Origin: Micromussa lordhowensis
Lineage: Eukaryota; Cnidaria; Anthozoa; Scleractinia; Lobophylliidae
Assembly: GCA_964020085.1 (NCBI GenBank)
Contig: OZ026606.1
Span: 20,395,501 to 20,459,500, forward strand
Direction: 5' to 3'
Length of the DNA stretch: 64,000 nt
Made by a program: the position numbers and the translations under genes. This document shows, one piece after another, positions 1 through 9,868 of this stretch; the stretch's first letter is position 1; each line of letters starts with the position of its first letter. The notes below the pieces were generated by a model. The model was not told where the DNA came from, did no database searches, and saw only the letters and a program-made list of their open reading frames with translations.

Positions 1-56
1 CCCAACACGAGCACAGTCACGAATAGAACGCCGACGAGAATTGCGGAAGATCTCAT
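1..56 (-). CDS. Partial exon 1 of a fifth tandem short-chain collagen C4-like gene
   Basis: Reading leftwards from an ATG at 54-56, the minus strand encodes a hydrophobic signal-peptide start (MRSSAILVGVLFVTVLVLG) that runs off the left edge. It matches the first 19 residues of copies A, B and C except for one Ala-to-Thr change. The following flank (57-390) also matches the 5' flank of the other copies. This is therefore the start of a further head-to-tail paralogue whose body lies outside the window. Its completeness cannot be judged. Confidence 0.85.
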   Translation of the reverse strand, partial: MRSSAILVGVLFVTVLVL

Positions 57-390
57 AGCTGACTGGCTACAGTTTGAATCTTTCGCAGAAAAATCTTAAC
101 TTTCTTCCTATAACAAGGAAGCGGTTTTAAGATAATCTAGATCAAAGGCCTATTTTACCTTGACTCACACGAATGAAATATGATTAGAAGGTAAAGTAGG
201 AGCAATTTTCTAGTCGAGTCATCGCGGCGCGCGAGAAATTTTTCGCGTTGGCTCCCCAAGTAAAATTAACATACGTTAAAAGATAGATTGTCAGATTATT
301 ATATAAACAAACCTATTTGATTTTTGTCTTTCGGTAGAAAATAGGCTGAAGCTAAAGCATGCGAATGTTAGCTCTAAGAAAAGAAGTAAC
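57..390 (-). promoter_or_regulatory. Conserved 5' flank of the tandem collagen-like genes (probable promoter/5'UTR)
   Basis: The roughly 330 bases upstream of each start codon are nearly identical at 57-390, 14059-14395, 22871-23205 and 40701-41035, and diverged but alignable at 54026-54350. A GCGCGCGAGAAATTTTTCGCG-like palindromic core sits near 226-246. An AT-rich TATATAA box lies near 300-306, about 245 bases upstream of the ATG; whether it is the core TATA is not known. The calls of promoter and 5'UTR are inferred from position and conservation, not from any transcript evidence. Confidence 0.35.
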
Positions 391-3300
391 TACGAGAGGT
401 TCGAAGCTCATGTGAAGCCGAAATCGAACAAGGTATTTGCTAGATACAAGTTTCACAAGAAAGTTCAGTGTGATAATGAGTCATTCGAACAGTTTCTTAT
501 TGACCTCAAGCTGCTAGTGAAAGATTGTGGTTATGCAGATCCAGACGAAATGGTCAGGGATAGGATTGTAATTGGTTGCAACTCCAAGAAAGTGCGAGAA
601 AAGTTGATACAAGAAGGATCTGAATTGTCGTTGGAGAAAGCGGTTGAAATTGCACTCACACTGGAAATGTCTCAAACGCAACTCAAAACCATGGAGGAAG
701 AAGACAGCAAGATTCACGCCGTTAAAGTGAATCAAGCTCGAAGGCAGAGTGAGAAATTAGACAAGAGGAAACATGGCAGGCCTGGAGTTGAACAGGAGTG
801 TGGAATGTGTGGCTACATACACAGCAGTAAAGCAGAATGTCCTGCTAAGGGAAAGAAATGTCTGATTTGTGCCAAGTTAAATCATTTTGCCAAAGTCTGC
901 AAGTCAAGAGAGAAGAGAAGAACTGTCCAATATGTGGCTAAATGTGAAAGTGGCGATGATGCTCGGACAAATGAAACCAGCAGCGAAAGTGAAGACGAGA
1001 TGTTTTATGTGGGTTGTATAGACGCAGTAAATGCAGTTAGCCTCAGTGAATGGCGCGAAGAGCTGACCATCAACAACAAGAAAGTTATTGTTCAGTTAGA
1101 CACTGGAGCGAAATGCAATGTTATGTCTTTAACGACATTAAAGACTCTAGGAGGGGAGACAACAATTCAACCTACAGCAGCCAAGTTAAGGTCATACTCT
1201 GGTCACCAGATACCTATTCATGGTTGCACAACACTCTTATGCGAACACAAGGACGAAACGTACCCCATGAAGTTTTACATTGCAGAAGGTGATGTGCTGT
1301 CCGTCTTAAGTGCACAAGCATGTAAGGATCTCAATTTAGTCCAGCGGGTGAACTCTGTCATAGACTCGTCGGTTATTACTGATGCACGTCCAGATATTCT
1401 ACTAGAATATCCAGATCTCTTCCAGGGGCTGGGATGTTTACCAGGTAAACATACCATCAGAATTGATCCAACAGTAGTCCCAGTAGTACATCCACCAAGA
1501 AAGGTACCTGTTGCGCTGAAGGGCAGAATCAAAGATGAGCTTGAAAGAATGGTGAAGGCAGGAGTGGTAGCGAGGCAAATTGAACCAACAGCATGGGTTA
1601 GCAGTATGGTTACTGTAGTCAAGCCTAATAAGATTCGCATCTGTTTAGATCCTAGAGACTTAAACCTAGCTGTTAAACGAGAACATTTCCCTATGAAGAC
1701 GATTGAAGAGATAGTTGCAGACATGCCAGATGCCAAGGTATTCTCTGTGCTGGATGCAACATCAGGATTCTGGCAAATAGAGTTAGATGAGGAAAGCTCG
1801 AAGTTGTGCACGTTCAACACTCCCTTCGGGAGGTATCGATTTAAAAGGCTCCCTTTCGGAATCAAATCAGCCCCTGAGGTGTTTCAGAGATACATGACCG
1901 AGATGTTGGAGGGCATACCTGGAGCAGAGCTCATTGCAGGAGCCATTGTGGATGACATACTGATCTGGGGCAGCAGTATTGACCAGCACGATGCAAGATT
2001 AAGACAAGTTTTAAACAGAGCGAGAGAGTTTGGTCTCAAGTTAAATAGCAAGAAGTGCCAAGTGAGGAAAGATCAAGTCCCCTATGTAGGACATCTCCTG
2101 ACCAGTGATGGTTTGAAACCGGACCCAGAGAAGGTCAGAGCAGTCGAAGCGATGCAACCACCAAGGAATGTTAAAGAACTCAGAACATTCCTAGGTTTTA
2201 TCCAATACCTTGGAAAATTTCTGCCAAATCTAGCTGCTGAAAGTGCACCTCTCAGACAACTGTTGGAGAAAGAAGTAGTCTGGCATTGGAACAAAGAACA
2301 ACAACAAAGTTTTAAAACACTCAAGCATATGGTAACCAAATCTCCAGTACTGGGCTACTACAACCCAAACAAGCCTGTCACCCTCACCGTTGACGCTAGT
2401 GCTAACGGACTTGGTGCAGTATTACTACAAGAGAACAAGCCGATTGCATATGCTTCTAGAGCCTTGACCGTTGCGCAGCAGAAATATGCACAGATTGAGA
2501 AGGAGTTACTTGCGATAGTTTACGCCTGTCAGAAGTTTCATCAGTACGTCTATGGACGAACAGTGCACGTGGAGTCTGACCATAAACCGCTTGAGAGAAT
2601 CCTAGCACAGAACCTTCATCAGGCACCTCCGCGATTGCAGAAGATGATGATGAGCCTACAAAGGTATGACCTCAAGGTTATATACAAGCCTGGGAATGAA
2701 ATGCAACTAGCAGATACCCTTAGTCGCCATTACTTGCCAGAAACCAAAGAAACGCTCGTGGAGGACTTAGAAGTCAGTGACGTGTGCCTCACAGCTTATC
2801 TTCCCATCTCACAGGAAAAGTATCTAGAGCTTCAACAAGCTACAGCAGCAGACCCAGTATTGCAGTCCCTGACTGACACAGTACTAGAGGGATGGCCAGA
2901 TGGCAAAGCAAAGCTCTCCCCAGACCTCCGACAGTACTGGGCGTACAAAGACGAAATTTCAGTAATTGATGCACTGCTGTTTAAAGGGCCGAAAGTGATA
3001 GTGCCTCACACCCTGCAGTCAGAAATGTTAGACAAGATACATGAGGGGCATTTGGGGGTTGTCAAATGCAAACAGCGAGCAAGAGATGTGCTGTTCTGGC
3101 CAGGGATGTCGACGCAAATTGAAGACAAAGTAGCCAAGTGCTATACATGCAGTCAGCACCAGAGACAGCAAGCCAAAGAACCAATGATACCACATGATCC
3201 CCCAAACAGGCCATGGGCAAAAATAGGCACAGATCTGTTTGAAATGAACAGTCATCACTATTTGTGTACTGTTGACTATTATTCTAAGTGGGTTGAAGTA

Positions 3301-4155
3301 GACCAACTCGAAAACCAAAGCAGTAAGGCCACAGTTAATGCACTGAAAAAGCACTTCTCAAGATATGGTATACCCGATGAAGTCGTTAGCGACAATGGGC
3401 CTCAGTTCGGAGCAGCCGAGTTTGCGGAGTTTGCAAAGGACTATGAGTTCGCCCACACAACAACCAGCCCTCACTACCCGCAATCAAATGGACAAATTGA
3501 AAGAGCAGTTCAAACAACCAAAAACTTGATGTCAAAGTCTGTCGACATAAATAAGGCTTTGCTTAGCTATCGAACCACGCCACTTGACGCAATTAACCAG
3601 TCCCCAGGACAACTGATGATGGGTCGACGTCTGAAAACAACACTACCCACCACTGCAGAATTGTTGAGACCGCAAGGACAGGAAGAAGTTGTCGGAAAGC
3701 TCAAAAAAGTTAAAGAAACGCAAAAACATTACTTTGATCGACACTGTGGACGGGAGTTGGAATCACTTCAAACTGGAGATATTGTCAAGATGAAACACAG
3801 AGGCGAGTGGGTACCGGCTGTAGTGTCGTACAAACATCACACTCCTAGATCTTACGTAGTTGAGACAGCAAGTGGAAGGAAATATCGCAGAAACAGACGA
3901 CACCTCAATCGCAGCAGAGCACCAGGAGAACAGAAATTTGAGGCCAGACCTGAGCAGACTGAAATAACCTTACCTCCAACTAACGTGCAAAGGGAAACCA
4001 CAGTGCAGAAAGAAACCGCCGAGCCAGTCAACGTGCAAAGGGAAACCGCTAAGCCAGTAGCGTCGGCAGTAGCGTCGGCAGGAGAACCTGTTACAGTGAC
4101 CAGGTCGGGTCGATTGGTTAAGACCCCATCATATCTAAAGGACTGTTACACTTGA
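391..4155 (+). CDS. Gag-Pol polyprotein of a Ty3/gypsy element (5' partial)
   Basis: This is one open frame of about 1250 codons. Numbering from the GTG codon at 412, the order is: C-terminal gag with two cysteine knuckles (about 130-143, atypical; 150-163, CCHC), aspartic protease (DTG at 230-232), reverse transcriptase (about 365-545; Asp448 and IVDD at 512-515), RNase H (Asp661, Glu696, Asp723, Asp768), then integrase with an HHCC zinc finger (about 877-913) and a DDE core (Asp941, Asp994, Glu1030 with the usual 35-residue spacing), and a basic C-terminal tail. All catalytic residues are present. The first in-frame ATG lies well inside gag and no true start is present, because the 5' end is missing. 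The domain order protease-RT-RNaseH-integrase is that of Ty3/gypsy. A Mag-like or related clade is possible but not established. No envelope-like frame follows. Confidence 0.93.
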   Translation, partial: YERFEAHVKPKSNKVFARYKFHKKVQCDNESFEQFLIDLKLLVKDCGYADPDEMVRDRIVIGCNSKKVREKLIQEGSELSLEKAVEIALTLEMSQTQLKTMEEEDSKIHAVKVNQARRQSEKLDKRKHGRPGVEQECGMCGYIHSSKAECPAKGKKCLICAKLNHFAKVCKSREKRRTVQYVAKCESGDDARTNETSSESEDEMFYVGCIDAVNAVSLSEWREELTINNKKVIVQLDTGAKCNVMSLTTLKTLGGETTIQPTAAKLRSYSGHQIPIHGCTTLLCEHKDETYPMKFYIAEGDVLSVLSAQACKDLNLVQRVNSVIDSSVITDARPDILLEYPDLFQGLGCLPGKHTIRIDPTVVPVVHPPRKVPVALKGRIKDELERMVKAGVVARQIEPTAWVSSMVTVVKPNKIRICLDPRDLNLAVKREHFPMKTIEEIVADMPDAKVFSVLDATSGFWQIELDEESSKLCTFNTPFGRYRFKRLPFGIKSAPEVFQRYMTEMLEGIPGAELIAGAIVDDILIWGSSIDQHDARLRQVLNRAREFGLKLNSKKCQVRKDQVPYVGHLLTSDGLKPDPEKVRAVEAMQPPRNVKELRTFLGFIQYLGKFLPNLAAESAPLRQLLEKEVVWHWNKEQQQSFKTLKHMVTKSPVLGYYNPNKPVTLTVDASANGLGAVLLQENKPIAYASRALTVAQQKYAQIEKELLAIVYACQKFHQYVYGRTVHVESDHKPLERILAQNLHQAPPRLQKMMMSLQRYDLKVIYKPGNEMQLADTLSRHYLPETKETLVEDLEVSDVCLTAYLPISQEKYLELQQATAADPVLQSLTDTVLEGWPDGKAKLSPDLRQYWAYKDEISVIDALLFKGPKVIVPHTLQSEMLDKIHEGHLGVVKCKQRARDVLFWPGMSTQIEDKVAKCYTCSQHQRQQAKEPMIPHDPPNRPWAKIGTDLFEMNSHHYLCTVDYYSKWVEVDQLENQSSKATVNALKKHFSRYGIPDEVVSDNGPQFGAAEFAEFAKDYEFAHTTTSPHYPQSNGQIERAVQTTKNLMSKSVDINKALLSYRTTPLDAINQSPGQLMMGRRLKTTLPTTAELLRPQGQEEVVGKLKKVKETQKHYFDRHCGRELESLQTGDIVKMKHRGEWVPAVVSYKHHTPRSYVVETASGRKYRRNRRHLNRSRAPGEQKFEARPEQTEITLPPTNVQRETTVQKETAEPVNVQRETAKPVASAVASAGEPVTVTRSGRLVKTPSYLKDCYT

Positions 4156-4340
4156 AGTTTAATGGAACAATGTCGAATGGAACAATGAATGGTACAATTG
4201 AATGGAACAATGAATGCTGAATGCGAACTTGTGAACTTGAACTTACGAATTTTTGAACTGATTTTGTTGTTAAATGTTTATTTTCATTTGTTATTTACTA
4301 TTAATTACTATTCTTTCAGTCTTTGCTGGAGAAAGAGAGA

Positions 4341-4438
4341 TGTAATGTATGCTAATGCCATGCCTATACTAGGCATGACGGGTAGCTAATTAAATCAGTC
4401 GTTGCACTCAACATGGCGTGGTTTGGTCGTACATTACA
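4341..4438 (+). repeat. 3' LTR of the gypsy element (98 bp)
   Basis: It begins TGTAATGTA directly after a purine tract and ends TACATTACA, a perfect 9-bp inverted terminus, directly before resumed host sequence. The length is short for a gypsy LTR. No second LTR is present in the window, so identity between LTRs cannot be used to date it. Confidence 0.75.
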
Positions 4439-7161
4439 GCCTGTAGCATTTGATAATTTATTATAAGGCTCAAAATGGTTCAAGCAAGAAATACAATTAT
4501 TATTCACAAAATTGCCGGTTAATAATCTAATCGTCTCTTTGAGGACAATGGGCAAATTAATCAATCGCGTGCATGCTGGTTTGTTGTATTCGTCAATGCA
4601 TTATCACGGTTTTATGTTGTGTTGTATTCGTCAAATGTTCTCCTCCTGACTTCGCCGGAGAAATGTGAAACCTCAACAATTATCACCGGTCATTTTGGAG
4701 CTGTGCTTGGGGAAAACTCTAGCAGAATAAAATCACATGATTGCTGCCATGTGATCGCTTTCGAAAGGCTTCGTTTTGAAAATGTTTTCCGTTCACCTTA
4801 AACCGCAAGGCCAGTGTTTTCGAATTCCTCCGGATTGAAGAGCGCTTTCTAAGTCTACGTTAGTGTCTCTTCCTTGTTTGTTACATAAAGACAAATAGTG
4901 TTATCATAATTAAGTGAAATAATGCAAGGGACCGCACAAAACAATTTAATAACAGACTACTTATTCATAGTTTCACTTGACCTGTTAACCGTCTCTAAAT
5001 AACATTCTGCCCCCTCCCCCCAAGTTGGGATAAAATTGTGTCTATTATATTAGAAATGTTTGTTTCTTTCAGTGTAAGTGGCATCCCTGGGAACTGATTG
5101 AAGCATATGTCCAGTTTCATCTTGTTCAAATGGTAATTCAGTTCCCGAGCGACTCGCCAGGGAGTGCAGTCTAGCATTTCTTATTAACTTGTAGGAAAAT
5201 AATTGGAAAATTATTACTTGAAGGATAATACATATGGTTCTGTAACTGTCAAGCCACGGAATTGTGCCAAGTAAGGTAAGATCAGGTCTATCCCGTCCCC
5301 AGACAAGAAATTCGACCATTTTAGGTCAGTAGCATGATATTGCAGGATATCAAACTAGACAGAGAGGATTTTCAAGGCTTTTGACCCGAGGATAGCGGAG
5401 TATTTACTTTCCGCGCACGCTGATTGGCTAGCTCGGAGGTGATATTTACTGCTCCGAACAGCCGAAGCAAAAACAAAATGGCTTCCGGCAACGCTTCGTT
5501 TTCCGCGGAAGAGGAAATTCTTTTAATGAAGATGATGTAATGTAGTGAAAATCATCGACCTTTGGAAGTCTTTCGTTTCGTTTCACTTCGTTTTCCTTCA
5601 ATTGATCACCTGACTTACCGTATCATGTGACTTTGTGAGCGCGAGTGTGCATCGTACGGCGCGCGAATTGTTTTGTCCGACCATTTGTTGGTATAGTTAG
5701 TAGGCCTCCTTTGGTCGATGTCGACCATGGAATGTGCCCTAACACTGTCAGTTCAAACAATGCCGCCTGTGGCTTATAAGGCCAATGTGGGAATGGCAAT
5801 CCTTGCCGCCTGAGCAGCAGATGTGAGTAGATGCGGCGGAGTCAATTGTTGTTTTCTCTTTTCGCCTGGTTATTTTGTCGGTATATTATCACAAATTAAG
5901 TTACTCTTTGGCCCGCTAGTTATTCAGCTTGTGTGGTATATATTATTTACGCCGCGTGAATATCCACCACTATTCACCTCCACTTCGGCGAATAATTGTT
6001 AAATATGGGCTATATAAATATACGCGGCCCCATAGACTATAGTTTTTAGCCGTTTTTGTCATAAATAGGGTATCGATTTGCCCAGTTTGGTCTAAAGTAG
6101 GCTAATCGTTTTTACACTCTAGCCTTGAATTGGGTATGATTTTAGAAAAAGCTGCTTTTTTTTTCATTATTGATAACACCATCAACAAAAGCGTTTTACA
6201 ATTCCTTTAAAACCTGAATCAGGGTCTTAAATAGGGTATCGAAGATTTGGTCGTTTCATAAATAGGGGGAAAAACGCCGATTTTGTCTCTAATAGGTGTA
6301 TAAATTGGTCCCGGCGAATTTAATCCTGGGGGTAGCCCTACGATGGACTAGCACCCCATCCAGGAGGGAGTAGAACTATTCATAGTCGCTTTATGCTACT
6401 GAAACCGGGACAAGCTCCGGTCTGATGAGCCACTTGGCTCGTATGCAGACTATACCTCTCTCCCCTGGGGCTTTTGATTGGCTAATTGCGCATTTGGGCA
6501 CAGAAATGTCCGTTATTGTGGCCATTTATGTTAGTTCGAAATTTTCTCATGAGATAAATTTGATCTGATAGTTTATAACTATACAACTAAAAAGAGCCCC
6601 AAGTCGTTGGCGTTAACGATCAGGTTAAGGTTATTCAATTGAAGGGAACATCTGAGCACGTTTCAAGATGTTCTTCCATGTAAAATCTCTACTCAACAGA
6701 CATGGAGTCCATGCAGCTGCTGGTATGCAAACTTAATTGTTTAAATTTGGGTTTGTAATAAGAAAATGCTATATTAGTTGCAGCATTGAATACGTCTTTC
6801 GCGTTAAATTGTTGCAATATAGCGAGCTTCTTCAAAACAGAATCGAAGTCACCTAGAGGTATAAACTACTCGCTCTTACCAACAGGGTCAAAAGCTCTGG
6901 AGATGAAACTGAATGGCATTGAAACAAAGAAGACAACTTTTGAGTAATTTTCCACAGTTTGTTATTGTTATTTATTCGCTACATGTACATCGTGATCTTC
7001 AGTTCGTTACTTTTAATTGAAAGAACGAACTTCATTATCGTGTACTTCTTTGTCTAAAATCCTTAGTTTCTCGGTTTTGTTCTACGTCACGTTAAACGCG
7101 ACTGCTTACTTATGAAATGTTCCGTCTCGAGTCAGGTTTCCAATGCAATGCCAGTCTCCGG
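4439..7161. other. Intergenic spacer between the partial copy and copy A
   Basis: No gene is supported here. The spacer is shared, with indels, with the spacers between B and C (23.2-26.6 kb) and between C and D (41.0-44.4 kb). It contains a dispersed repeat with the GTTTTCGAA-type motif (about 4640-4850), an AAATAGGGTAT-rich repeat (about 6040-6290) and a SINE 3' domain (6295-6455). Short open frames in it are not conserved as proteins. Confidence 0.6.
6295..6455 (+). mobile_element. SINE 3'-domain fragment (first spacer copy)
   Basis: The segment from GGTGTATAAAT through GATGGACTAGCACCCCATCC to ACCGGGACAAGCTCCGG matches the downstream half of the complete SINE at 47152-47467. The tRNA-like head is absent. 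It is orthologous within the array to 25628-25797 and 43502-43648. Confidence 0.6.
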
Positions 7162-9656
7162 TCACATAGTGCACACAGCGCATGTCAACTCTCTTCCGGC
7201 GACATATGGGTTGCACGGGAGAGAGCCACATGCTCCTTCCACGGGGTAGAGTAAGGCACCATTCTTGTCGGCCTGAGTACCGGGCACATACTCTGCATCC
7301 TCGTCAACACAGATGAACTCATATCCCTTCTTGTGGCCGTGGTATCCAGTCATCAGGTACCCATGATACTCCTCGGTCCAGCCAGATGGACAATCATTCC
7401 GTGCGGGCATCATTAGCATTGAGCCACGTGACTTGACGAAGCAAACGGCACACGGTGCCTCATGGTCATGAAGGTTTTTCTTAAATGGGTTAAAACCGCT
7501 GACTTGATATTCAGTGCCATACATGTATCCCGAGTCCTGCCATCCATCTTTGTACTTGCCGTACTTTGGATTGTGTGGAAGGCAAAGGTAATTTGCTCCT
7601 CCACCTGGGTGGTTGAAATACTCACCACCAATTAAACCTAATACACATAAAACAGTTGATTGTTATTCTTAAGCCGCAAAACTAAATTATCTTGATCGGC
7701 CACTTATATATCTACAACATAAACAAACAATAGCCTCCATTTGGCGCGAAAATATGCAATTTTCCGCGGACATTATCGGTTCTGAGAGGCGAACAGTTTT
7801 GCTCGATCTTCGCACTCGGAAAACTGTGAGCTTCGAGGAACAGATTAAGAACAATTATCCGAGCATATTTTTAAATTCAAATGGAAGCTATTGTGTTTCA
7901 AACACAATAACAAGTTATTATCCTTCAAATAATTTTCGAACTTCCAGCAGTTTTGAAAGTGGAGAAAATCACTTGAATATTCCCCAGTTTTTTCTGGGGC
8001 ATGTTTAGTCACGTGACGGGTTTAGACCAATCGTGTGCGAGCGGACACATTTGATGGGTTACAAAGAGAATTACTGGAAGAAACTGACAGTTGTGCCAAG
8101 CTCTCCTCATAAAAGCTAAGTAGATATAGTTAACAACACATGTCCGACCAACTTCATCTTTAAATTCATACGCATACTCATTACTACCCCACTTTGTCCA
8201 TTTTGATGAGAATGTTAGAGCAATTTTCATTAAACTACCACTGACAATTGTTTTCTTGTAAGTTGAGAACATCAACGCTCGTTTACAATAGACAACCAGT
8301 CTGGACATACTATAGTTTGAAAGCTGAGGAAATCCTCCATTGAGAGGTCATTTCATTTTCATTTCGAATTATTCTCGTTACGCTTGAGACGAACAAACTT
8401 ACGTTTTTGATTCACCCACTATAGAAAACCCTGCAAATCTCCACATTTGCCTGCACCTACCTTTGTAGACAATTTCAGCGCCACTGGGACATGTGGTCCT
8501 TCCCCAGCGAACATACTTCACTCCAGACATCCCATCTTGCCCTTTATCGCCCTTACTTCCCTGATCTCCTTTAGGACCTATAGCAAAACGTAAAACTGTT
8601 GGTTTTTTGTGTCTACTATGAAAGTCTTTAATTAATGACCGTGCTTGTGTTTTGTTTTCATCGTTTGCCTCCTTACTCGCTCTGCATTTGACTATAAAAA
8701 AGTCAGTATTCCTTCAGTGTCAACTGAACACACCAGATTTTGAATGTTTGTCGATTAGGTACGATTTGGTGGTTCGTAACTGCATTTCCTCGAACTCTTT
8801 TATTGGGGTATTCAGCTTTATAAAAACAAAACGAAGACAAAAGCCCATAATTAATAGTCCTGTCGGGCTAACAAGTTTTCATCGGAAATCTTTCATCAAG
8901 AGTGAATGTTTGAAGCTGTTATGATATCATATCTATCGTTATGTGAGATTTCTTCCACTGTACTCCTTGCACATTGATTCACTGTCTAAATTAATTGACT
9001 TAATTAAACAGCCGCCGTTTGTAGAGCTTAGCATCTTGGTTAGCACGTTCTAACTAATCGCGATCTTGTCAAAACAAAAACCACGAAAGCTGATAATCTG
9101 ATAAAGCAGTGAATGGGACTATTTCCCATCAGCTCTTATTCAGTTCAAAGCTGGCTGCCTTCGTGGTGATATTTATTTCATCATATTTCCCAATACTAGT
9201 AACTACTTTTGTGACCATCACTATATTCTTCGCACCTTTTGGACCAATTTCTCCAGGCGTTCCAGGCTGTCCCGGAGGTCCCATCATGCCCTGCGCGTTA
9301 TTTTTACCGTCACGCCCTGAATTTTGTACAGAAAGAAAAAGAAACACCAAGTGAACTGAAACAACATGTATCTCAAACTAACTTATTAATCTTAAAACAC
9401 GTCTGTTACTTTTAGTGTCAACTCAATATGCTGGCATTCCACTACGATTATATTATATGCGTTGCTCGTTTTTTAGCTCGGATAATGACGTAGTCATTAT
9501 TCGAGATGAAATTTTCATGATGTGAGAAGAAAGTATTCAAAGTGGAAGAGCTGTTCACGCCCATTGTCACTGCGCGATCATGCGCTCGTAATTCATGTCG
9601 CGACCTCAAGCCAAGTCATTTATCAGGCGCGCACGTTAAAACTGAAATATAAGCAA

Positions 9657-9690
<34 letters not shown>

Positions 9691-9835
9691 GAGAGTTTTC
9701 ATAGGCTTAGCCATCATTGGCTATGAGCCATTATACCATGCTCTACGAATATGGTAAGCGTACGAGTAATTTTTTTGAGACGTTTTCATTTTTTTAAGTT
9801 TAGTTTGCTATATTTTTGGGGCGTTTTTAATAAAA

Positions 9836-9868
<33 letters not shown>

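Larger units (their letters stand above)
391..4438 (+). mobile_element. 5'-truncated Ty3/gypsy LTR retrotransposon
   Basis: This block interrupts a flank that is continuous in the other array copies: the host sequence AAGAAGTAAC stops at 390 and GTAGCATTTGATAA resumes just after 4438. The left end starts inside gag, so the 5' LTR, primer-binding site and gag N-terminus are missing. The right end keeps a purine-rich tract (about 4328-4340) and a 98-bp 3' LTR. Seven host bases (TGGCCAA in copies B and C) are also missing at the junction, which suggests that a deletion removed the 5' half after insertion. The pol frame is open throughout, so the insertion is probably recent. Confidence 0.9.

Noticed and set aside
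7413..7631. Minus-strand 72-codon frame overlapping the last exon of copy A (also in B, C and D)
   Set aside because: Out-of-frame shadow of the conserved C-terminal domain; splice phase and cysteine pattern support the other frame.
7754..8008. Conserved frame MQFSADIIGSE in two copies
   Set aside because: Spans a palindromic MITE in an intron on the strand opposite to the gene; disrupted in C and D.
9109..9354. Plus-strand frame with Pro-Gly-rich sequence
   Set aside because: Complement of the real minus-strand collagen exon (9236-9316); GGN/CCN codons read as Gly/Pro on both strands.
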